Shown one piece after another: positions 38,750 to 48,235 of a stretch of 64,000 bases of DNA. Origin of the DNA: Deltaproteobacteria bacterium (lineage in GTDB: Bacteria; Desulfobacterota; Binatia; UBA9968). The stretch covers positions 1 through 64,000 of the forward strand of contig VGTH01000024.1 of NCBI GenBank assembly GCA_016874755.1. Reading direction: 5' to 3'. The notes below the pieces were generated by a model. That model saw nothing but the letters and a program-made list of their open reading frames with translations, was not told where the DNA came from and did no database searches. Every line of letters starts with the position of its first letter. Position 1 is the stretch's first letter. A program made the translations under genes and the position numbers.

Positions 38750-40531
38750 TTGTTGCGAACCCAGACCCCCTGGGCTATCTTTAATGATTACATGGGGCGG
38801 CTGAAGGTTTATCTGTGGCGCTATCGGCGCCGTTATTTTTTGGGCGGGTTGTGTCTGCTTGCCACGACCACACTGGTGATGTGGATTCCGTGGTGGATTC
38901 GCCAGGCGGTGAGCATCCTCGAACATGGCGGGTCGCTGCGCGATGTCACCTATTACGCGGCGATCATCGGCGCCGCGGCCATCGCCCAGGGCATCGTTCG
39001 GACCTACTCGCGCGCGCTGATCTTTAACGCCGGCCGCAACGTTGAATACGACCTGCGCAACGATCTCTTCGCCCATCTGCAAAAGCTGCCGCTGTCCTAT
39101 TATCACGCACGCCGCACCGGCGACCTAATGTCGCGGGTTATCAACGACATTTCGGCCGTGCGCGTCATGTTGGGTCCCGGGGTTCTCAACGCGGTCAACG
39201 CGCCGCTCTATTATGTCTATGCTTTGGCGTTGATGTTCTCGATGGACGTCCGCATGACGCTGGCGGCGGTGGCGCCGTTCCCGCTGTTGATGTTTTTTGC
39301 TTGCCGTTTTCGCGGCCGCATGATGAAAGCGTCCCAGGAAGTGCAGGCGCAGATGGCGACCTTGAGCAGCCACGTGCAAGAAAATCTAAGCGGCATGCAC
39401 GTGGTCAAGGCGCACAGCCAGGAAGAGTATCAAACCCGTCAGTTTGCCGAGTTCAACGAAGTTTACCAAGAAAAGAGCATGGAAGCGGCGCGCATGCGCG
39501 GCATCGTTCAGCCGGTGATGCAGGGCTTCAATGCTTTGACGGTTTTGATCGTGATCTGGTACGGCGGCATCCGCGTCGTGCGCGGCGACTTGTTGGTTGC
39601 CGACGTGGTGGCGTTCGTCGCCTATCTCAATGTTCTGGCGTGGCCCACCGCCGCCTTCGGCTGGATGTTTTCGTTGATCGAACGGGGCCGCGCCGCCATG
39701 CAGCGGCTCGAAGAGGTGCTCAAGGTCGAGCCTGACATCAAAGATTCGCCTAAAGCCCTGCCGGTGCCGGGGCTCAAAGCCGGCGTCGAATTTCGCGACG
39801 TGGCGTTTTCCTACGGCGGCCAAGCCAACGGCCATGCGGCGCTGGAGGGTATCAATTTTACGCTGCCAGTGGGGCGCTCGGTGGCACTGGTGGGGCGCAT
39901 CGGCTCGGGCAAAAGCACGGTGGCGCAGCTCCTGCCGCGCTTGTTCGACGTCGGCGCCGGGGCGGTGCTGTGGGATGGGCAGGATACTCGCAACTTGTCC
40001 TTGCGCCAGCTGCGCCAGACGATGGGCTACGTGCCGCAGGATCCGTTTCTGTTTTCGACCTCAATTCGACGCAATCTCACCTTTGGCCGCGACGACGTCA
40101 GCGACGAAGAGATCGCCCGGGCGATTCGCCTGGCGCGGCTCGATCGCGACTTGGAAATTTTCCCCAACGGCGCCGATACCGTCGTCGGCGAGCGCGGCGT
40201 GACGTTGTCGGGTGGGCAGAAGCAGCGGGCGACGCTAGCGCGGGCGCTCTTGATGGATCCGCCGGTGTTGGTGCTCGACGATTGTCTGTCGAGCGTCGAT
40301 GCGCAAACCGAAGCGGAAATCTTGGCCGGCATTCGCTCGATTCTCAAAGAAAAGACCTGCCTGATCATTTCGCACCGAACTTCCGCGGTCAAAGAAGCCG
40401 ATGAAATCCTGGTTCTCGACGACGGCAAGATCGTCGAGCGCGGCAATCACCAGCAGTTGGTCGACCGCCGCGGTATTTACGCCGACATCTACGAACAGCA
40501 GCGCTTGAGCGAAGAACTGGAAAGCATCTAG
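38750..40531 (+). CDS. ABC exporter half, degenerate-site subunit
   Basis: This 593-residue protein has six transmembrane helices (1-320) and an ATPase domain: Walker A GRIGSGKST, Q-loop GYVPQDPFLF, signature TLSGGQKQRATL, Walker B VLVLDDCLSSVD and switch His in IISHRTS. The catalytic Glu after Walker B is Asp (LDD), the usual sign of the degenerate partner in heterodimeric exporters (MdlA, LmrC, TM287). The next gene begins immediately after its stop. The start may be the TTG at 38750 or an ATG at 38792. Cargo is unknown, likely a drug or lipid. Confidence 0.88.
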   Translation: MLRTQTPWAIFNDYMGRLKVYLWRYRRRYFLGGLCLLATTTLVMWIPWWIRQAVSILEHGGSLRDVTYYAAIIGAAAIAQGIVRTYSRALIFNAGRNVEYDLRNDLFAHLQKLPLSYYHARRTGDLMSRVINDISAVRVMLGPGVLNAVNAPLYYVYALALMFSMDVRMTLAAVAPFPLLMFFACRFRGRMMKASQEVQAQMATLSSHVQENLSGMHVVKAHSQEEYQTRQFAEFNEVYQEKSMEAARMRGIVQPVMQGFNALTVLIVIWYGGIRVVRGDLLVADVVAFVAYLNVLAWPTAAFGWMFSLIERGRAAMQRLEEVLKVEPDIKDSPKALPVPGLKAGVEFRDVAFSYGGQANGHAALEGINFTLPVGRSVALVGRIGSGKSTVAQLLPRLFDVGAGAVLWDGQDTRNLSLRQLRQTMGYVPQDPFLFSTSIRRNLTFGRDDVSDEEIARAIRLARLDRDLEIFPNGADTVVGERGVTLSGGQKQRATLARALLMDPPVLVLDDCLSSVDAQTEAEILAGIRSILKEKTCLIISHRTSAVKEADEILVLDDGKIVERGNHQQLVDRRGIYADIYEQQRLSEELESI

Positions 40532-42346
40532 ATGGCCCAGGCACACAACCAGGAAGAGGCTCTCGGTAAGGCCTATGACTTTCAGCTCATTCGGCGCCTG
40601 TGGGCGTTCATGGTGCCCTACAAGAAGCTTTTCTGGCTTGCCATGTTGCTCCTGCCGCTGCAGCAAGCGTTTGGATTGGCGCAGCCCTATCTGATGAAGG
40701 TCGCCATCGACGAGTACATTGCGCAGCGAGATCTCTGGGGCTTGCAAAATGTCGGCTTGCTGTTTTTCGGCGCGCTCATCGGCGAAACCGTCACGGCCTT
40801 CTTCCATTTTTATTTGACCATGGAGGTGGCGCAGAAGTGTCTCTCCGACATGCGCGTGGCGATTTTCTCCCATGTGCAGAAATTGCCGATGGCCTACTTC
40901 GACCGCAATCCGGTGGGCCGGCTGGTAACGCGCATGACCACCGACGTCGATGTTTTGCAGGAGATGTTTTCCTCCGGCGTCATGACGCTGTTGTCGGACT
41001 TCATCATGGTCGTGTGGATCGTCGGCATCATGTTCTACATGCACCCGGGCCTGGCGTTGATTTCGCTGGCGCTGATTCCGCCGATGGCACTGGCGATCAA
41101 TTTTTTCCGCGTCAAAGCGCGGCAAAACTATCGGCAGATTCGCGAGCGCATCGCGCGCGTCAATGCTTATTTGGGCGAAGCGATCTCGGGCATGGCGGTG
41201 ATCCAGCTTTTTGCCCGCGAGTCGAAAACCTTCCAAGAGTTCGACGATCTGAACGCCTCGCACCGCGATGCCTACCACCTGTCGAACTTCTACGAAGCGG
41301 CGCTCTATTCGATGGTCGAAGCCGCCGGCGCCGTCAGTGTGGCGCTGCTGCTGTGGTGGGGCGGCGGCGAAGTCCTACACGCTGTGATCGGCATCGGCAC
41401 GCTGGTGGCGTTCAAAGAATATATTCACCGGTTTTTTATTCCGCTGCGCGACTTCAGCCAGAAATACGCGGTCATGCAATCGGCGATGTCGTCGGCGGAA
41501 CGGATTTTTCAGTTGCTTGATACGCCGGTCGCCATTGCGAGCCCCAAACAGCCCGTCGTGCCCAAGACTTTCCGCGGCGAAGTGGAGTTCGACAACGTTT
41601 GGTTTCAGTACAAAGACAACGATCCGGTGTTGAAAGGCGTGTCGTTCAAGATTGCCCCGGGAGAGCGGGTCGCAGTCGTAGGGGCCACAGGGTCCGGCAA
41701 GACGACGACGATTAAATTGCTTAATCGCCTCTACGATATTCAAAAAGGCTCGATCAAGGTGAGCGGCGTCGATGTGCGCGAGTGGGATTTGCCGGCGCTG
41801 CGCCAGCATATCGGCGTGGTTCTGCAAGACGTCTTCTTGTTTTCCGGCGACGTCGCCAGCAATCTGCGCCTGGGCGACAACACGATTCCGCTCGACCGCG
41901 TGGTGGAAGCGGCGCGCGCCGCCAATGCCGACGGCTTCGTGCAGCGCTTGTCGGCCGGCTACGAGGCGCCGGTGCGCGAGCGCGGCAGCAATTTTTCCGG
42001 CGGCCAGAAACAGCTGCTTTCGCTGGCCCGGGTGCTGATGTTCCAGCCCGATATCTTAGTGCTTGATGAAGCGACCTCGAGCGTCGACACTGAGACGGAG
42101 GCCTTGATTCAGGATGCCTTGGAAAAGATCATGCGCAACCGCACCTGTTTGGTGATCGCGCACCGCCTGTCGACCATCCGCACCGCCGATCGGATCATTG
42201 TCCTGCACCACGGTGAAGTGCGCGAGATCGGCTCCCACGCCGAGCTGATGGAGCAGCAGGGGATTTACCATCGCCTCTATCAGTTGCAGTATGAACGAGA
42301 AGAGCTCAAGAGCCTGACGCATGACGCGCCCAAGATTCTGGGATAG
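40532..42346 (+). CDS. ABC exporter half, catalytic subunit
   Basis: This 604-residue partner also has six transmembrane helices (1-320). Its ATPase is canonical: Walker A GATGSGKTT, Q-loop GVVLQDVFLF, signature NFSGGQKQLLSL, Walker B ILVLDEATSSVD with intact Glu, and switch His in VIAHRLS. Together with the preceding subunit it should form a heterodimeric exporter in the inner membrane (MdlAB/LmrCD-like). It directly follows the first gene without a gap. Confidence 0.92.
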   Translation: MAQAHNQEEALGKAYDFQLIRRLWAFMVPYKKLFWLAMLLLPLQQAFGLAQPYLMKVAIDEYIAQRDLWGLQNVGLLFFGALIGETVTAFFHFYLTMEVAQKCLSDMRVAIFSHVQKLPMAYFDRNPVGRLVTRMTTDVDVLQEMFSSGVMTLLSDFIMVVWIVGIMFYMHPGLALISLALIPPMALAINFFRVKARQNYRQIRERIARVNAYLGEAISGMAVIQLFARESKTFQEFDDLNASHRDAYHLSNFYEAALYSMVEAAGAVSVALLLWWGGGEVLHAVIGIGTLVAFKEYIHRFFIPLRDFSQKYAVMQSAMSSAERIFQLLDTPVAIASPKQPVVPKTFRGEVEFDNVWFQYKDNDPVLKGVSFKIAPGERVAVVGATGSGKTTTIKLLNRLYDIQKGSIKVSGVDVREWDLPALRQHIGVVLQDVFLFSGDVASNLRLGDNTIPLDRVVEAARAANADGFVQRLSAGYEAPVRERGSNFSGGQKQLLSLARVLMFQPDILVLDEATSSVDTETEALIQDALEKIMRNRTCLVIAHRLSTIRTADRIIVLHHGEVREIGSHAELMEQQGIYHRLYQLQYEREELKSLTHDAPKILG

Positions 42347-42371
42347 ATTCGCGTTCGATCGCACTCACCTC

Positions 42372-43469
42372 ATGGCCAAATTTCGCCGGCTTCGCTTAGT
42401 TCGCAGTAAAGTCCTCGCCCTAGCACTTGTCACAGTATTTCTTGCAGCCACGCTGTCGGGGTGTTCGCCGCTCTACGTCATGCGCGCCGCCTACGAGGAA
42501 GGCAAAATCCTCTGGCGCCGCGAGCCGATCGCTCGCTTGATCGAGCAGCCAGACGTCGACGTCGACAAACAGGAGAAACTAAAGCTTGTGCTCGCCGTGC
42601 GCGATTACGCGCGCGATTTCCTGCGCATGAACGTCGGCGGCAGCTATTCGAGCTTGTCCTATGTCGATCGGCCCGATCTGACCTACCTCGTGTTGGGGGC
42701 GCCCAAGACCGAGTTGCGGCCCTACACATGGTGGTTCTTGATCATCGGCAATGTGCCTTACAAGGGATATTTTTCGAAGGAAGAGGCGCAGCGCGAGATC
42801 GCACGGCTGGAAGCCGAGGGCTACGATACCAACATGCGCACTTCGGCGGCGTTCAGCACGCTCGGTTGGTTCGACGACCCGCTGTTGTCGCATTTGCTGC
42901 GCTTCGATAAAACCGCGCTGGCTGAAGTCGTCTTCCATGAGCTCTTTCACAACACGCTCTATTTGAAAGGCCAGGGCGCGTTTAACGAAAGCTCGGCCAA
43001 TTTCGTCGGCCACCGCGCCGCCATCGAGTTTTTCAAAACAAAGCATGGCGAAAGCAGCGCGGAATACCAGCGCGCGTTGGTGGGGTGGGAGGAAGAAAAA
43101 GAGTTCGGCGCATTCATCGCCGAGGTCGCACGCACGCTGAGCGATTTGTACAAGAGCGATATCCGGCGCGGCGACAAGCTGCGCCTGCGCGAGTTGGTCT
43201 TCACGCGCAGCAAGGCCGAATGGGCGCGGCGCATCGCCGACCGGCCGCGGCATCGCTTTCGCGGTTTTCCCAAGCAGCCGCTCAACAACGCGGTGCTGAT
43301 GCACTACGTCGTCTACTTGAAAGACTTGCAGCTGTTCGAAACCCTCTACGAATCACAGGGGCGCGACCTCGTGCGCACCGTCGACGCGCTGCGCCAAGCG
43401 ACACAAAGCGGCGGCGAGCCGTTTGAGGCGGTGCGGAAGTGGATCGAACAGCGCCCGCCGATTTCGTAA
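42372..43469 (+). CDS. aminopeptidase-like lipoprotein (PF10023 type)
   Basis: This 365-residue protein has a lipoprotein signal (ALALVTVFLAATLSGC, lipobox LSGC). It also has the family stretches YVMRAAYEEGKILWRREPI, NVGGSYSSLSYVDRPDLTYL and the zinc motif VVFHELFHNTLY (HELFH). The family is annotated as a putative aminopeptidase; the activity is inferred from HExxH. The frame continues 17 codons upstream into the ABC gene, but the signal peptide fits the ATG at 42372. It follows the exporter, perhaps in the same transcript. Confidence 0.8.
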   Translation: MAKFRRLRLVRSKVLALALVTVFLAATLSGCSPLYVMRAAYEEGKILWRREPIARLIEQPDVDVDKQEKLKLVLAVRDYARDFLRMNVGGSYSSLSYVDRPDLTYLVLGAPKTELRPYTWWFLIIGNVPYKGYFSKEEAQREIARLEAEGYDTNMRTSAAFSTLGWFDDPLLSHLLRFDKTALAEVVFHELFHNTLYLKGQGAFNESSANFVGHRAAIEFFKTKHGESSAEYQRALVGWEEEKEFGAFIAEVARTLSDLYKSDIRRGDKLRLRELVFTRSKAEWARRIADRPRHRFRGFPKQPLNNAVLMHYVVYLKDLQLFETLYESQGRDLVRTVDALRQATQSGGEPFEAVRKWIEQRPPIS

Positions 43470-43487
43470 GAGTCGTCCAAGAAAATA

Positions 43488-43584
43488 TTCACCACGAAGA
43501 CGCGAAGGACACGAAGTTCGGAAAAAGAATGTAGAAAAATAATCTTTTCTTGCCTTCGTGCTCTTGGTGCCTTCGTGGTGCGAA
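43488..43584. repeat. dispersed CACGAAG palindromic element, copy 2
   Basis: TTCACCACGAAG at the left and CTTCGTGGTGCGAA at the right, with GGACACGAAGTTCGG and CTTCGTGCTCTTGG as inner arms. It fills much of the gap before the dehydrogenase gene. Confidence 0.75.
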
Positions 43585-43614
43585 TTCTCTTTCGCATTCG
43601 GCACAACTCATCGT

Positions 43615-43642
43615 TTGACAATCCACCATCCTGCCGTAGTAC
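43615..43642 (+). promoter_or_regulatory. possible promoter of the alcohol dehydrogenase gene
   Basis: TTGACA (43615-43620), 16-base spacer, TAGTAC (43637-43642). A long run of G (ribosome site) follows before the ATG at 43681. Confidence 0.4.
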
Positions 43643-43680
43643 CATCGCGCATTCTTGCGACGAGGGGGGGGCTATGGCCA

Positions 43681-44739
43681 ATGAAAGCTGCTGTCTTGCA
43701 TGAACTAAACAAACCGATGAGCATCGAGGATTTCGAGATGCCCGGCATCGGTCCCGATGAAGTCTTGATCAAAGTCAAAGCCTGCGGCGTTTGTCACACC
43801 GATTACAAAGTTATCGAAGGACGGATTCCGAGCAAGATGCCGGCAATCATCGGCCATGAGGTGTCGGGCACCATCGCCGAGGTCGGCGCCAGTCAAAAAG
43901 GCGCTTTTAAAGTCGGCGACGCGGTGATCGTCGGCACGCGCTATCGCTGCGGCCATTGCCAATACTGTATGTCGGGTCGAGAAAATCTCTGCCGGGCGCG
44001 GCCGGCGCCGGCGTCGTTGAAGAGAACCGACGGGCAAGTCATAAACCGCTGGAACGTCGGCGGCTTCTCGCAGTATCTCGCGCTGCCGGGCTACATGGTT
44101 TTCAAGTTGCCGGAGGGATTGTCGCTCGATGAGGCGAGCATCGTCGGCTGCCGCATGACCACGGCTTACAACGCGGTGAAGAACTCAGCCGAAATCAAAC
44201 CGGGCGATTCTGCGCTGGTGATTGGCTGCGGCGGCGTGGGACTCAACACGATTCAATTCTTGAAGACGTTTGGCGCGTATCCGATTATTGCCGTCGATCT
44301 TTACGATCATAAGCTCGAGGCGGCGAAGAAGTTCGGCGCCACACACACAATCAACGGATCGAAGCAGGATCCGGTGCAAGCGGTGCGCGATCTCACCGAC
44401 GGCGGCGTCAACAAGTCCTTTGAAGCTTTGGGCAACGTCAAAACTTCCGATCAGATTGTCGCGGCAACGCGACCTGGCGGCACAGCGACGATCATCGGCG
44501 GTTTGGGCAAAGTGCCGTTCACCATCAGCGACGGCAGCTTCACCATGCAAGAAATCAAGATCGCCGGAGTGGCGCTGCGCCGGCCCACCGACGTCGTCGA
44601 AGTTTTGAACATGGTGCGCGACAAGCGCGTCGAGGTCGGTGGATTGGTGTCCAGGCGTTACAAATACGATGAGATCAATGACGCGTTTCATGATCTCGAA
44701 GCCGGCAAGAACTTGATGGGCATCACCGTGTGGAATTAG
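43681..44739 (+). CDS. zinc-dependent alcohol dehydrogenase family protein
   Basis: This 352-residue medium-chain dehydrogenase has catalytic zinc ligands in KACGVCHTDYKV and IIGHEVSGTI, a structural zinc loop RCGHCQYCMSGRENLC (four Cys) and a nucleotide site VIGCGGVGLNTI. It probably oxidises a primary or aryl alcohol with NAD. The ATG at 43681 follows GAGGGGGG. It is flanked on both sides by the same repeat element, so it is likely its own transcript. The substrate is not assignable. Confidence 0.92.
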   Translation: MKAAVLHELNKPMSIEDFEMPGIGPDEVLIKVKACGVCHTDYKVIEGRIPSKMPAIIGHEVSGTIAEVGASQKGAFKVGDAVIVGTRYRCGHCQYCMSGRENLCRARPAPASLKRTDGQVINRWNVGGFSQYLALPGYMVFKLPEGLSLDEASIVGCRMTTAYNAVKNSAEIKPGDSALVIGCGGVGLNTIQFLKTFGAYPIIAVDLYDHKLEAAKKFGATHTINGSKQDPVQAVRDLTDGGVNKSFEALGNVKTSDQIVAATRPGGTATIIGGLGKVPFTISDGSFTMQEIKIAGVALRRPTDVVEVLNMVRDKRVEVGGLVSRRYKYDEINDAFHDLEAGKNLMGITVWN

Positions 44740-44758
44740 AGGATGGCGTTGCAGATGG

Positions 44759-44858
44759 CTCACCACGAAGGAGGCACGAAGGACACGAAGTTGGGAAAAA
44801 GAATTTAGAAAAATCCTTTTTTCTTACTTTCGTGCTCTCGTGTCTTCGTGGGGTAGTG
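44759..44858. repeat. dispersed CACGAAG palindromic element, copy 3
   Basis: CTCACCACGAAG and, at the other end, CTTCGTGGGGTAGTGAG; inner arms CACGAAGGACACGAAGTTGG and CTTTCGTGCTCTCG. It lies between the dehydrogenase and the amidohydrolase genes. Confidence 0.75.
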
Positions 44859-44865
44859 AGGCTTT

Positions 44866-45927
44866 ATGAACTACAAAATCATCGATGCCGACGGCCATGT
44901 GATCGAAGATGAGTCGTTGTTCGATTTTCTCGACGCTTCCTATCGCGCCAAGGATCATCAGTTGAGCTGGGATCGGATGTTTCCCTCGCTCGACTTTCAT
45001 CACATCGGCGGTCATTCGACGCGCAACAAGAAATCCTTCGGCGGCGGCAAGAAAGTTGGGCCGAAGGAGTGGATGGATTTCGTCGAGATGGCCAATCTCG
45101 AATGCTCGGTGCTCTATCCGACCAAGGGGCTGCGCATCGGTAACATCAGCCACCCCGATTGGGCCTGCTACGTGGCGCGCGCTTACAACAACTGGCTGCA
45201 CGAGCGTTATTTGAAGGCGAGTCCGCGCTTGAAAGGCATGGCGCTACTGCCGATGCAGGACGTTGAGGAGGCCGTCGTCGAGCTGCGCCGTGTGATTACC
45301 GAGTTGGGCTTTGTTGGCGCCATGCTGCCGTCGCGCGGTCTGCCCTTCGATCTTGGTCACAAGACTTACTGGCCGATCTATGCGGAAGCGGAGCGGCTTG
45401 GCTGCGCCCTTGGCGTGCATGGCGGCGCGCATCACAGCATGGGGCTCGATACGTTCGAAACCTTCGTGCCAATTCACGCGCTGGGTCATCCGTTGTCGCT
45501 GATCATTGGTTTCACCGGCATGGTCTATCACGGTGTGTTTAATCAATTCCCCAAGCTGCGCATGGGATTTCTCGAAGGCGGCGCCGGCTGGGTGACGTTC
45601 TGGATGGATCGCTTGGATCGTTCGCACTCTTACCATATTGAGTTGAACTTGCGGGGCAAGTACAAAGGCCCGTCGATGGAAGATGTGCCGAGCGATTACA
45701 TCAAAAAAGGCCAAGTGTTTATCGGCTGCGAAGGCAACGAAGAAGGTTTGCCCTATCAAATTCAACGGGCCGGCAATCAGCATTTTCTTTTCGCCAGCGA
45801 TTTCCCCCACGAGATCGGCCCCGAGGATATTTTGCACGAAATTGAAGAGGTCGCCGAAGCGCCGATCAGCGATGACGACAAGCGGGCGGTGCTGCGCGAG
45901 AATGCCAAACGATTCTATCGAATCTAG
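44866..45927 (+). CDS. amidohydrolase-2 family protein
   Basis: This 353-residue metal-dependent hydrolase has IDADGHVIEDESLFDFL (HxH replaced by DxH, as often in this family), PTKGLRIG, HGGAHHSMGLDTFE, LEGGAGWVTFWMDRL and FASDFPHEIGPED (conserved Asp). Members decarboxylate or hydrolyse aromatic or lactone compounds. It begins at once after a repeat element; no strong ribosome site is seen. It may act with the dehydrogenase in one catabolic path, which is inference. Confidence 0.85.
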   Translation: MNYKIIDADGHVIEDESLFDFLDASYRAKDHQLSWDRMFPSLDFHHIGGHSTRNKKSFGGGKKVGPKEWMDFVEMANLECSVLYPTKGLRIGNISHPDWACYVARAYNNWLHERYLKASPRLKGMALLPMQDVEEAVVELRRVITELGFVGAMLPSRGLPFDLGHKTYWPIYAEAERLGCALGVHGGAHHSMGLDTFETFVPIHALGHPLSLIIGFTGMVYHGVFNQFPKLRMGFLEGGAGWVTFWMDRLDRSHSYHIELNLRGKYKGPSMEDVPSDYIKKGQVFIGCEGNEEGLPYQIQRAGNQHFLFASDFPHEIGPEDILHEIEEVAEAPISDDDKRAVLRENAKRFYRI

Positions 45928-46025
45928 GCAATAGGCAAGTGGCATTAGGCAATAGTCAGAATTTGCAGAGGCGTGCTTGATCGCGCCCTCTGACGGTTTG
46001 AACAGGCTTTTCGCCTGCGCTCCGC
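45928..46025. other. intergenic stretch, nothing recognised
   Basis: About 100 bases with two GGCAATAG-like repeats. No gene is supported. Confidence 0.4.
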
Positions 46026-46053
46026 TTGACAACCCCCACCCTACGTTGATAAA
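46026..46053 (+). promoter_or_regulatory. promoter of the TAXI-TRAP locus
   Basis: A perfect TTGACA at 46026-46031 and, after 16 bases, GATAAA at 46048-46053, followed by GGAGG and the first receptor start at 46090. Confidence 0.45.
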
Positions 46054-46089
46054 TAGCGCCACGATTCCGGTTACCTAGGAGGAGTGGCG

Positions 46090-47127
46090 ATGACGTTCTG
46101 GACCATCGGCTGGCGATTTTTTCTGGCGCTGAGCTTCGTGCTCATGCCGGGAATGGCGCTGCGCGACGCAGCGGCAAAACTCGATTGCAGCGCCGCCGGC
46201 AGCGGCGGCGAAATGCCGCGCACAGCGGCAATCGCCACCAACCCCGCCGGCACCGGGGCGCACGCGCTTGGCGCCGGCCTCGCCTCGGTGGCCAACAAAG
46301 CCGCGGGCGTCAATCTCAAAGTTCAGCCCTACAACGGCCCCAACGCCTGGATGCCGCTGCTGGAGAGCGGTGAATTAGAGCTGGGCGTGCTCAACATTCT
46401 CGACTCGCAAATGGCCGCAACCGGCACGGGCAATTACAAAAAAGCCTATCCCATGCTGCGCGTGATCGCCGGCGGTGTTTTCCCATTCACCGCGTCGGTG
46501 ATGGTGCGCGACAAGTCGGATATCAAGCAGATCAGCGACCTCAGGGGCAAACGCATGGCGTGGGACTACGGCGGCCACATGATTTCGCAGACCTTTCTGA
46601 ATGCGGTCTTGGAGACCGGCGGCATCAAGCCGGGCGATGTCCAGCAAATTCGCGTCTCCAACGTCAACGACGGCATCCGCGCCGTGCCCGAGGGAAAAGT
46701 CGATGCCACGTGGGCCTCCCTCGGTACCGGCACCAATGAAGAAGCGAATGCGATGGAGCCGGTGCGCTTTCTCAACGTGCCCAATAACGACAACTCCAAT
46801 AAGATCCTCGGCCGCTACGGCGGCTCGGTGGTCAAGGCGACGCCGTCGGCCGGCGTGCGCGGCGACACCACCGTGCTCGGTTACGCTTTGCACATCGTCG
46901 GGTCGAGCAAGTTGAGCGACCGCTTCGTCGGCGCTCTGGTCAAAGCCTGGTGGGACAATCTTGCCGAGCTGCAGACGATTCATCCGCTATTCAAACAATG
47001 GACCAAAGAGAACCAGGCGATCACCAACTTCACGATTCCGTATCATCCGGGCGCGATCAAGTTTCACCGCGAGAGCGGCGTGTGGGGCGCCAAACATGAC
47101 GCCCGCACCAAGGAGATTTGCGCATAG
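46090..47127 (+). CDS. TAXI-family TRAP substrate-binding protein, copy 1
   Basis: This 345-residue periplasmic receptor has a signal peptide (FFLALSFVLMPGMALRDAAA). Then come KLDCSAAG, the sugar-like fold stretch PAGTGAHALGAGLASVANKA, VQPYNGPNAWMPLLESGELE, LNILDSQMAATGTGNYKKAY and MVRDKSDIKQ. It ends KHDARTKEICA. The mature protein has just two cysteines, one near each end. TAXI receptors deliver dicarboxylates or amino acids to a TRAP permease. The ATG at 46090 follows GGAGG by seven bases; the GTG at 46084 is less likely. Confidence 0.9.
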   Translation: MTFWTIGWRFFLALSFVLMPGMALRDAAAKLDCSAAGSGGEMPRTAAIATNPAGTGAHALGAGLASVANKAAGVNLKVQPYNGPNAWMPLLESGELELGVLNILDSQMAATGTGNYKKAYPMLRVIAGGVFPFTASVMVRDKSDIKQISDLRGKRMAWDYGGHMISQTFLNAVLETGGIKPGDVQQIRVSNVNDGIRAVPEGKVDATWASLGTGTNEEANAMEPVRFLNVPNNDNSNKILGRYGGSVVKATPSAGVRGDTTVLGYALHIVGSSKLSDRFVGALVKAWWDNLAELQTIHPLFKQWTKENQAITNFTIPYHPGAIKFHRESGVWGAKHDARTKEICA

Positions 47128-47160
47128 AAGATTGCCGTAAAGGATTATAGGAGTGTTGGA

Positions 47161-48198
47161 ATGATGAGAAAGATTGGCTCGAGACGATCCCTTGCAGTCA
47201 TAACGATTTCATTTTTCTTGTTGGCTCCAGTTCATTTCGCCAGTGCCAAGCTCGATTGCGGTCCAGCAGCGGCGGGCAACGATTTGCCGCGCACGGCCGC
47301 GATCGCCGCCAATCCGGCCGGCACGGGCGCCCACGCGCTCGCCTCAGGTTTGGCCGCCACGGCGAGCAAAGTGACCGGGGTCACGGTCAAAGTCCAACCT
47401 TATAATGGCCCCAACGCCTGGATGCCGCTGATGGAAAGCGGCGAGCTGGAGTTCGGCGTGTTGAACATCCTCGACGCCCAGATGGCCGCCAGCGGCACCG
47501 GCAACTATAAGAAAGCCTATCCGATGCTGCGCGTGGTGGCCGGCGGCGTCTTCCCGTTCACCGGCAGCATCATGGTGCGCGATAAGTCCGACATCAAACA
47601 ATTGGCCGATCTCAAGGGCAAGCGCATGGGCTGGGACTACGGCGGCCATGCGGTGACGCAGACCTGGCTGCAGGCGATCATGGAAGTGGGTGGCTTGAAA
47701 CCGACAGACGTGACCCAGTTCCGGGTTTCAACGGTCAATGACGCCATCCGGGCGCTGGTCGACGGCCGCGTCGACGCGACCTTTTCCGCCGTCGGCACCG
47801 GCACGAATGAGGAAGCCAACGCCCAAGAGCCGATTCGCTTTCTCGGCATTCAAAATGTCGAGGCGGCGAACAAGATACTCGGCCGCTATGGCGGTGCCGC
47901 AGTGAAAGCGATTCCGGCGGCGGGCATCCGCGGCGATATCAATGTCATCGGCTACGCGCTCCATATCGTCGGCTCGTCCAAGGTCAACGAACGCACGGTG
48001 ACGGCCATCACCAAAGCATGGTGGGATAATATCGGCGAATTGCAGACAGTCCATCCGCTGTTCAAACAGTGGAACAAGGAGAATCAGGCGATCACCAACT
48101 TCACGATTCCTTACCATCCGGGGGCGGTGAAGTTTTATAAAGAAGCCGGTGTTTGGAGCGCCAAGCACGACGCCCGGACCAAAGAGATCTGCGGCTAG
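47161..48198 (+). CDS. TAXI-family TRAP substrate-binding protein, copy 2
   Basis: This 345-residue paralogue is very close to copy 1, with a signal peptide (LAVITISFFLLAPVHFASA), KLDCGPAAAGNDLPRTAAIA, VQPYNGPNAWMPLMESGELE and LNILDAQMAASGTGNYKKAY, and it ends TKEICG. The two cysteines are conserved. The N-terminal half is nearly the same; differences concentrate in the loops ahead of the ligand site and in the middle (LGIQNVEAANKILGRYGG). It has GGAG upstream and a short gap from copy 1, so it is in the same operon. Confidence 0.9.
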   Translation: MMRKIGSRRSLAVITISFFLLAPVHFASAKLDCGPAAAGNDLPRTAAIAANPAGTGAHALASGLAATASKVTGVTVKVQPYNGPNAWMPLMESGELEFGVLNILDAQMAASGTGNYKKAYPMLRVVAGGVFPFTGSIMVRDKSDIKQLADLKGKRMGWDYGGHAVTQTWLQAIMEVGGLKPTDVTQFRVSTVNDAIRALVDGRVDATFSAVGTGTNEEANAQEPIRFLGIQNVEAANKILGRYGGAAVKAIPAAGIRGDINVIGYALHIVGSSKVNERTVTAITKAWWDNIGELQTVHPLFKQWNKENQAITNFTIPYHPGAVKFYKEAGVWSAKHDARTKEICG

Positions 48199-48235
48199 AA
48201 GAACTAGTGGGATGGAGTAAAGGAGTGTTGGAGTG

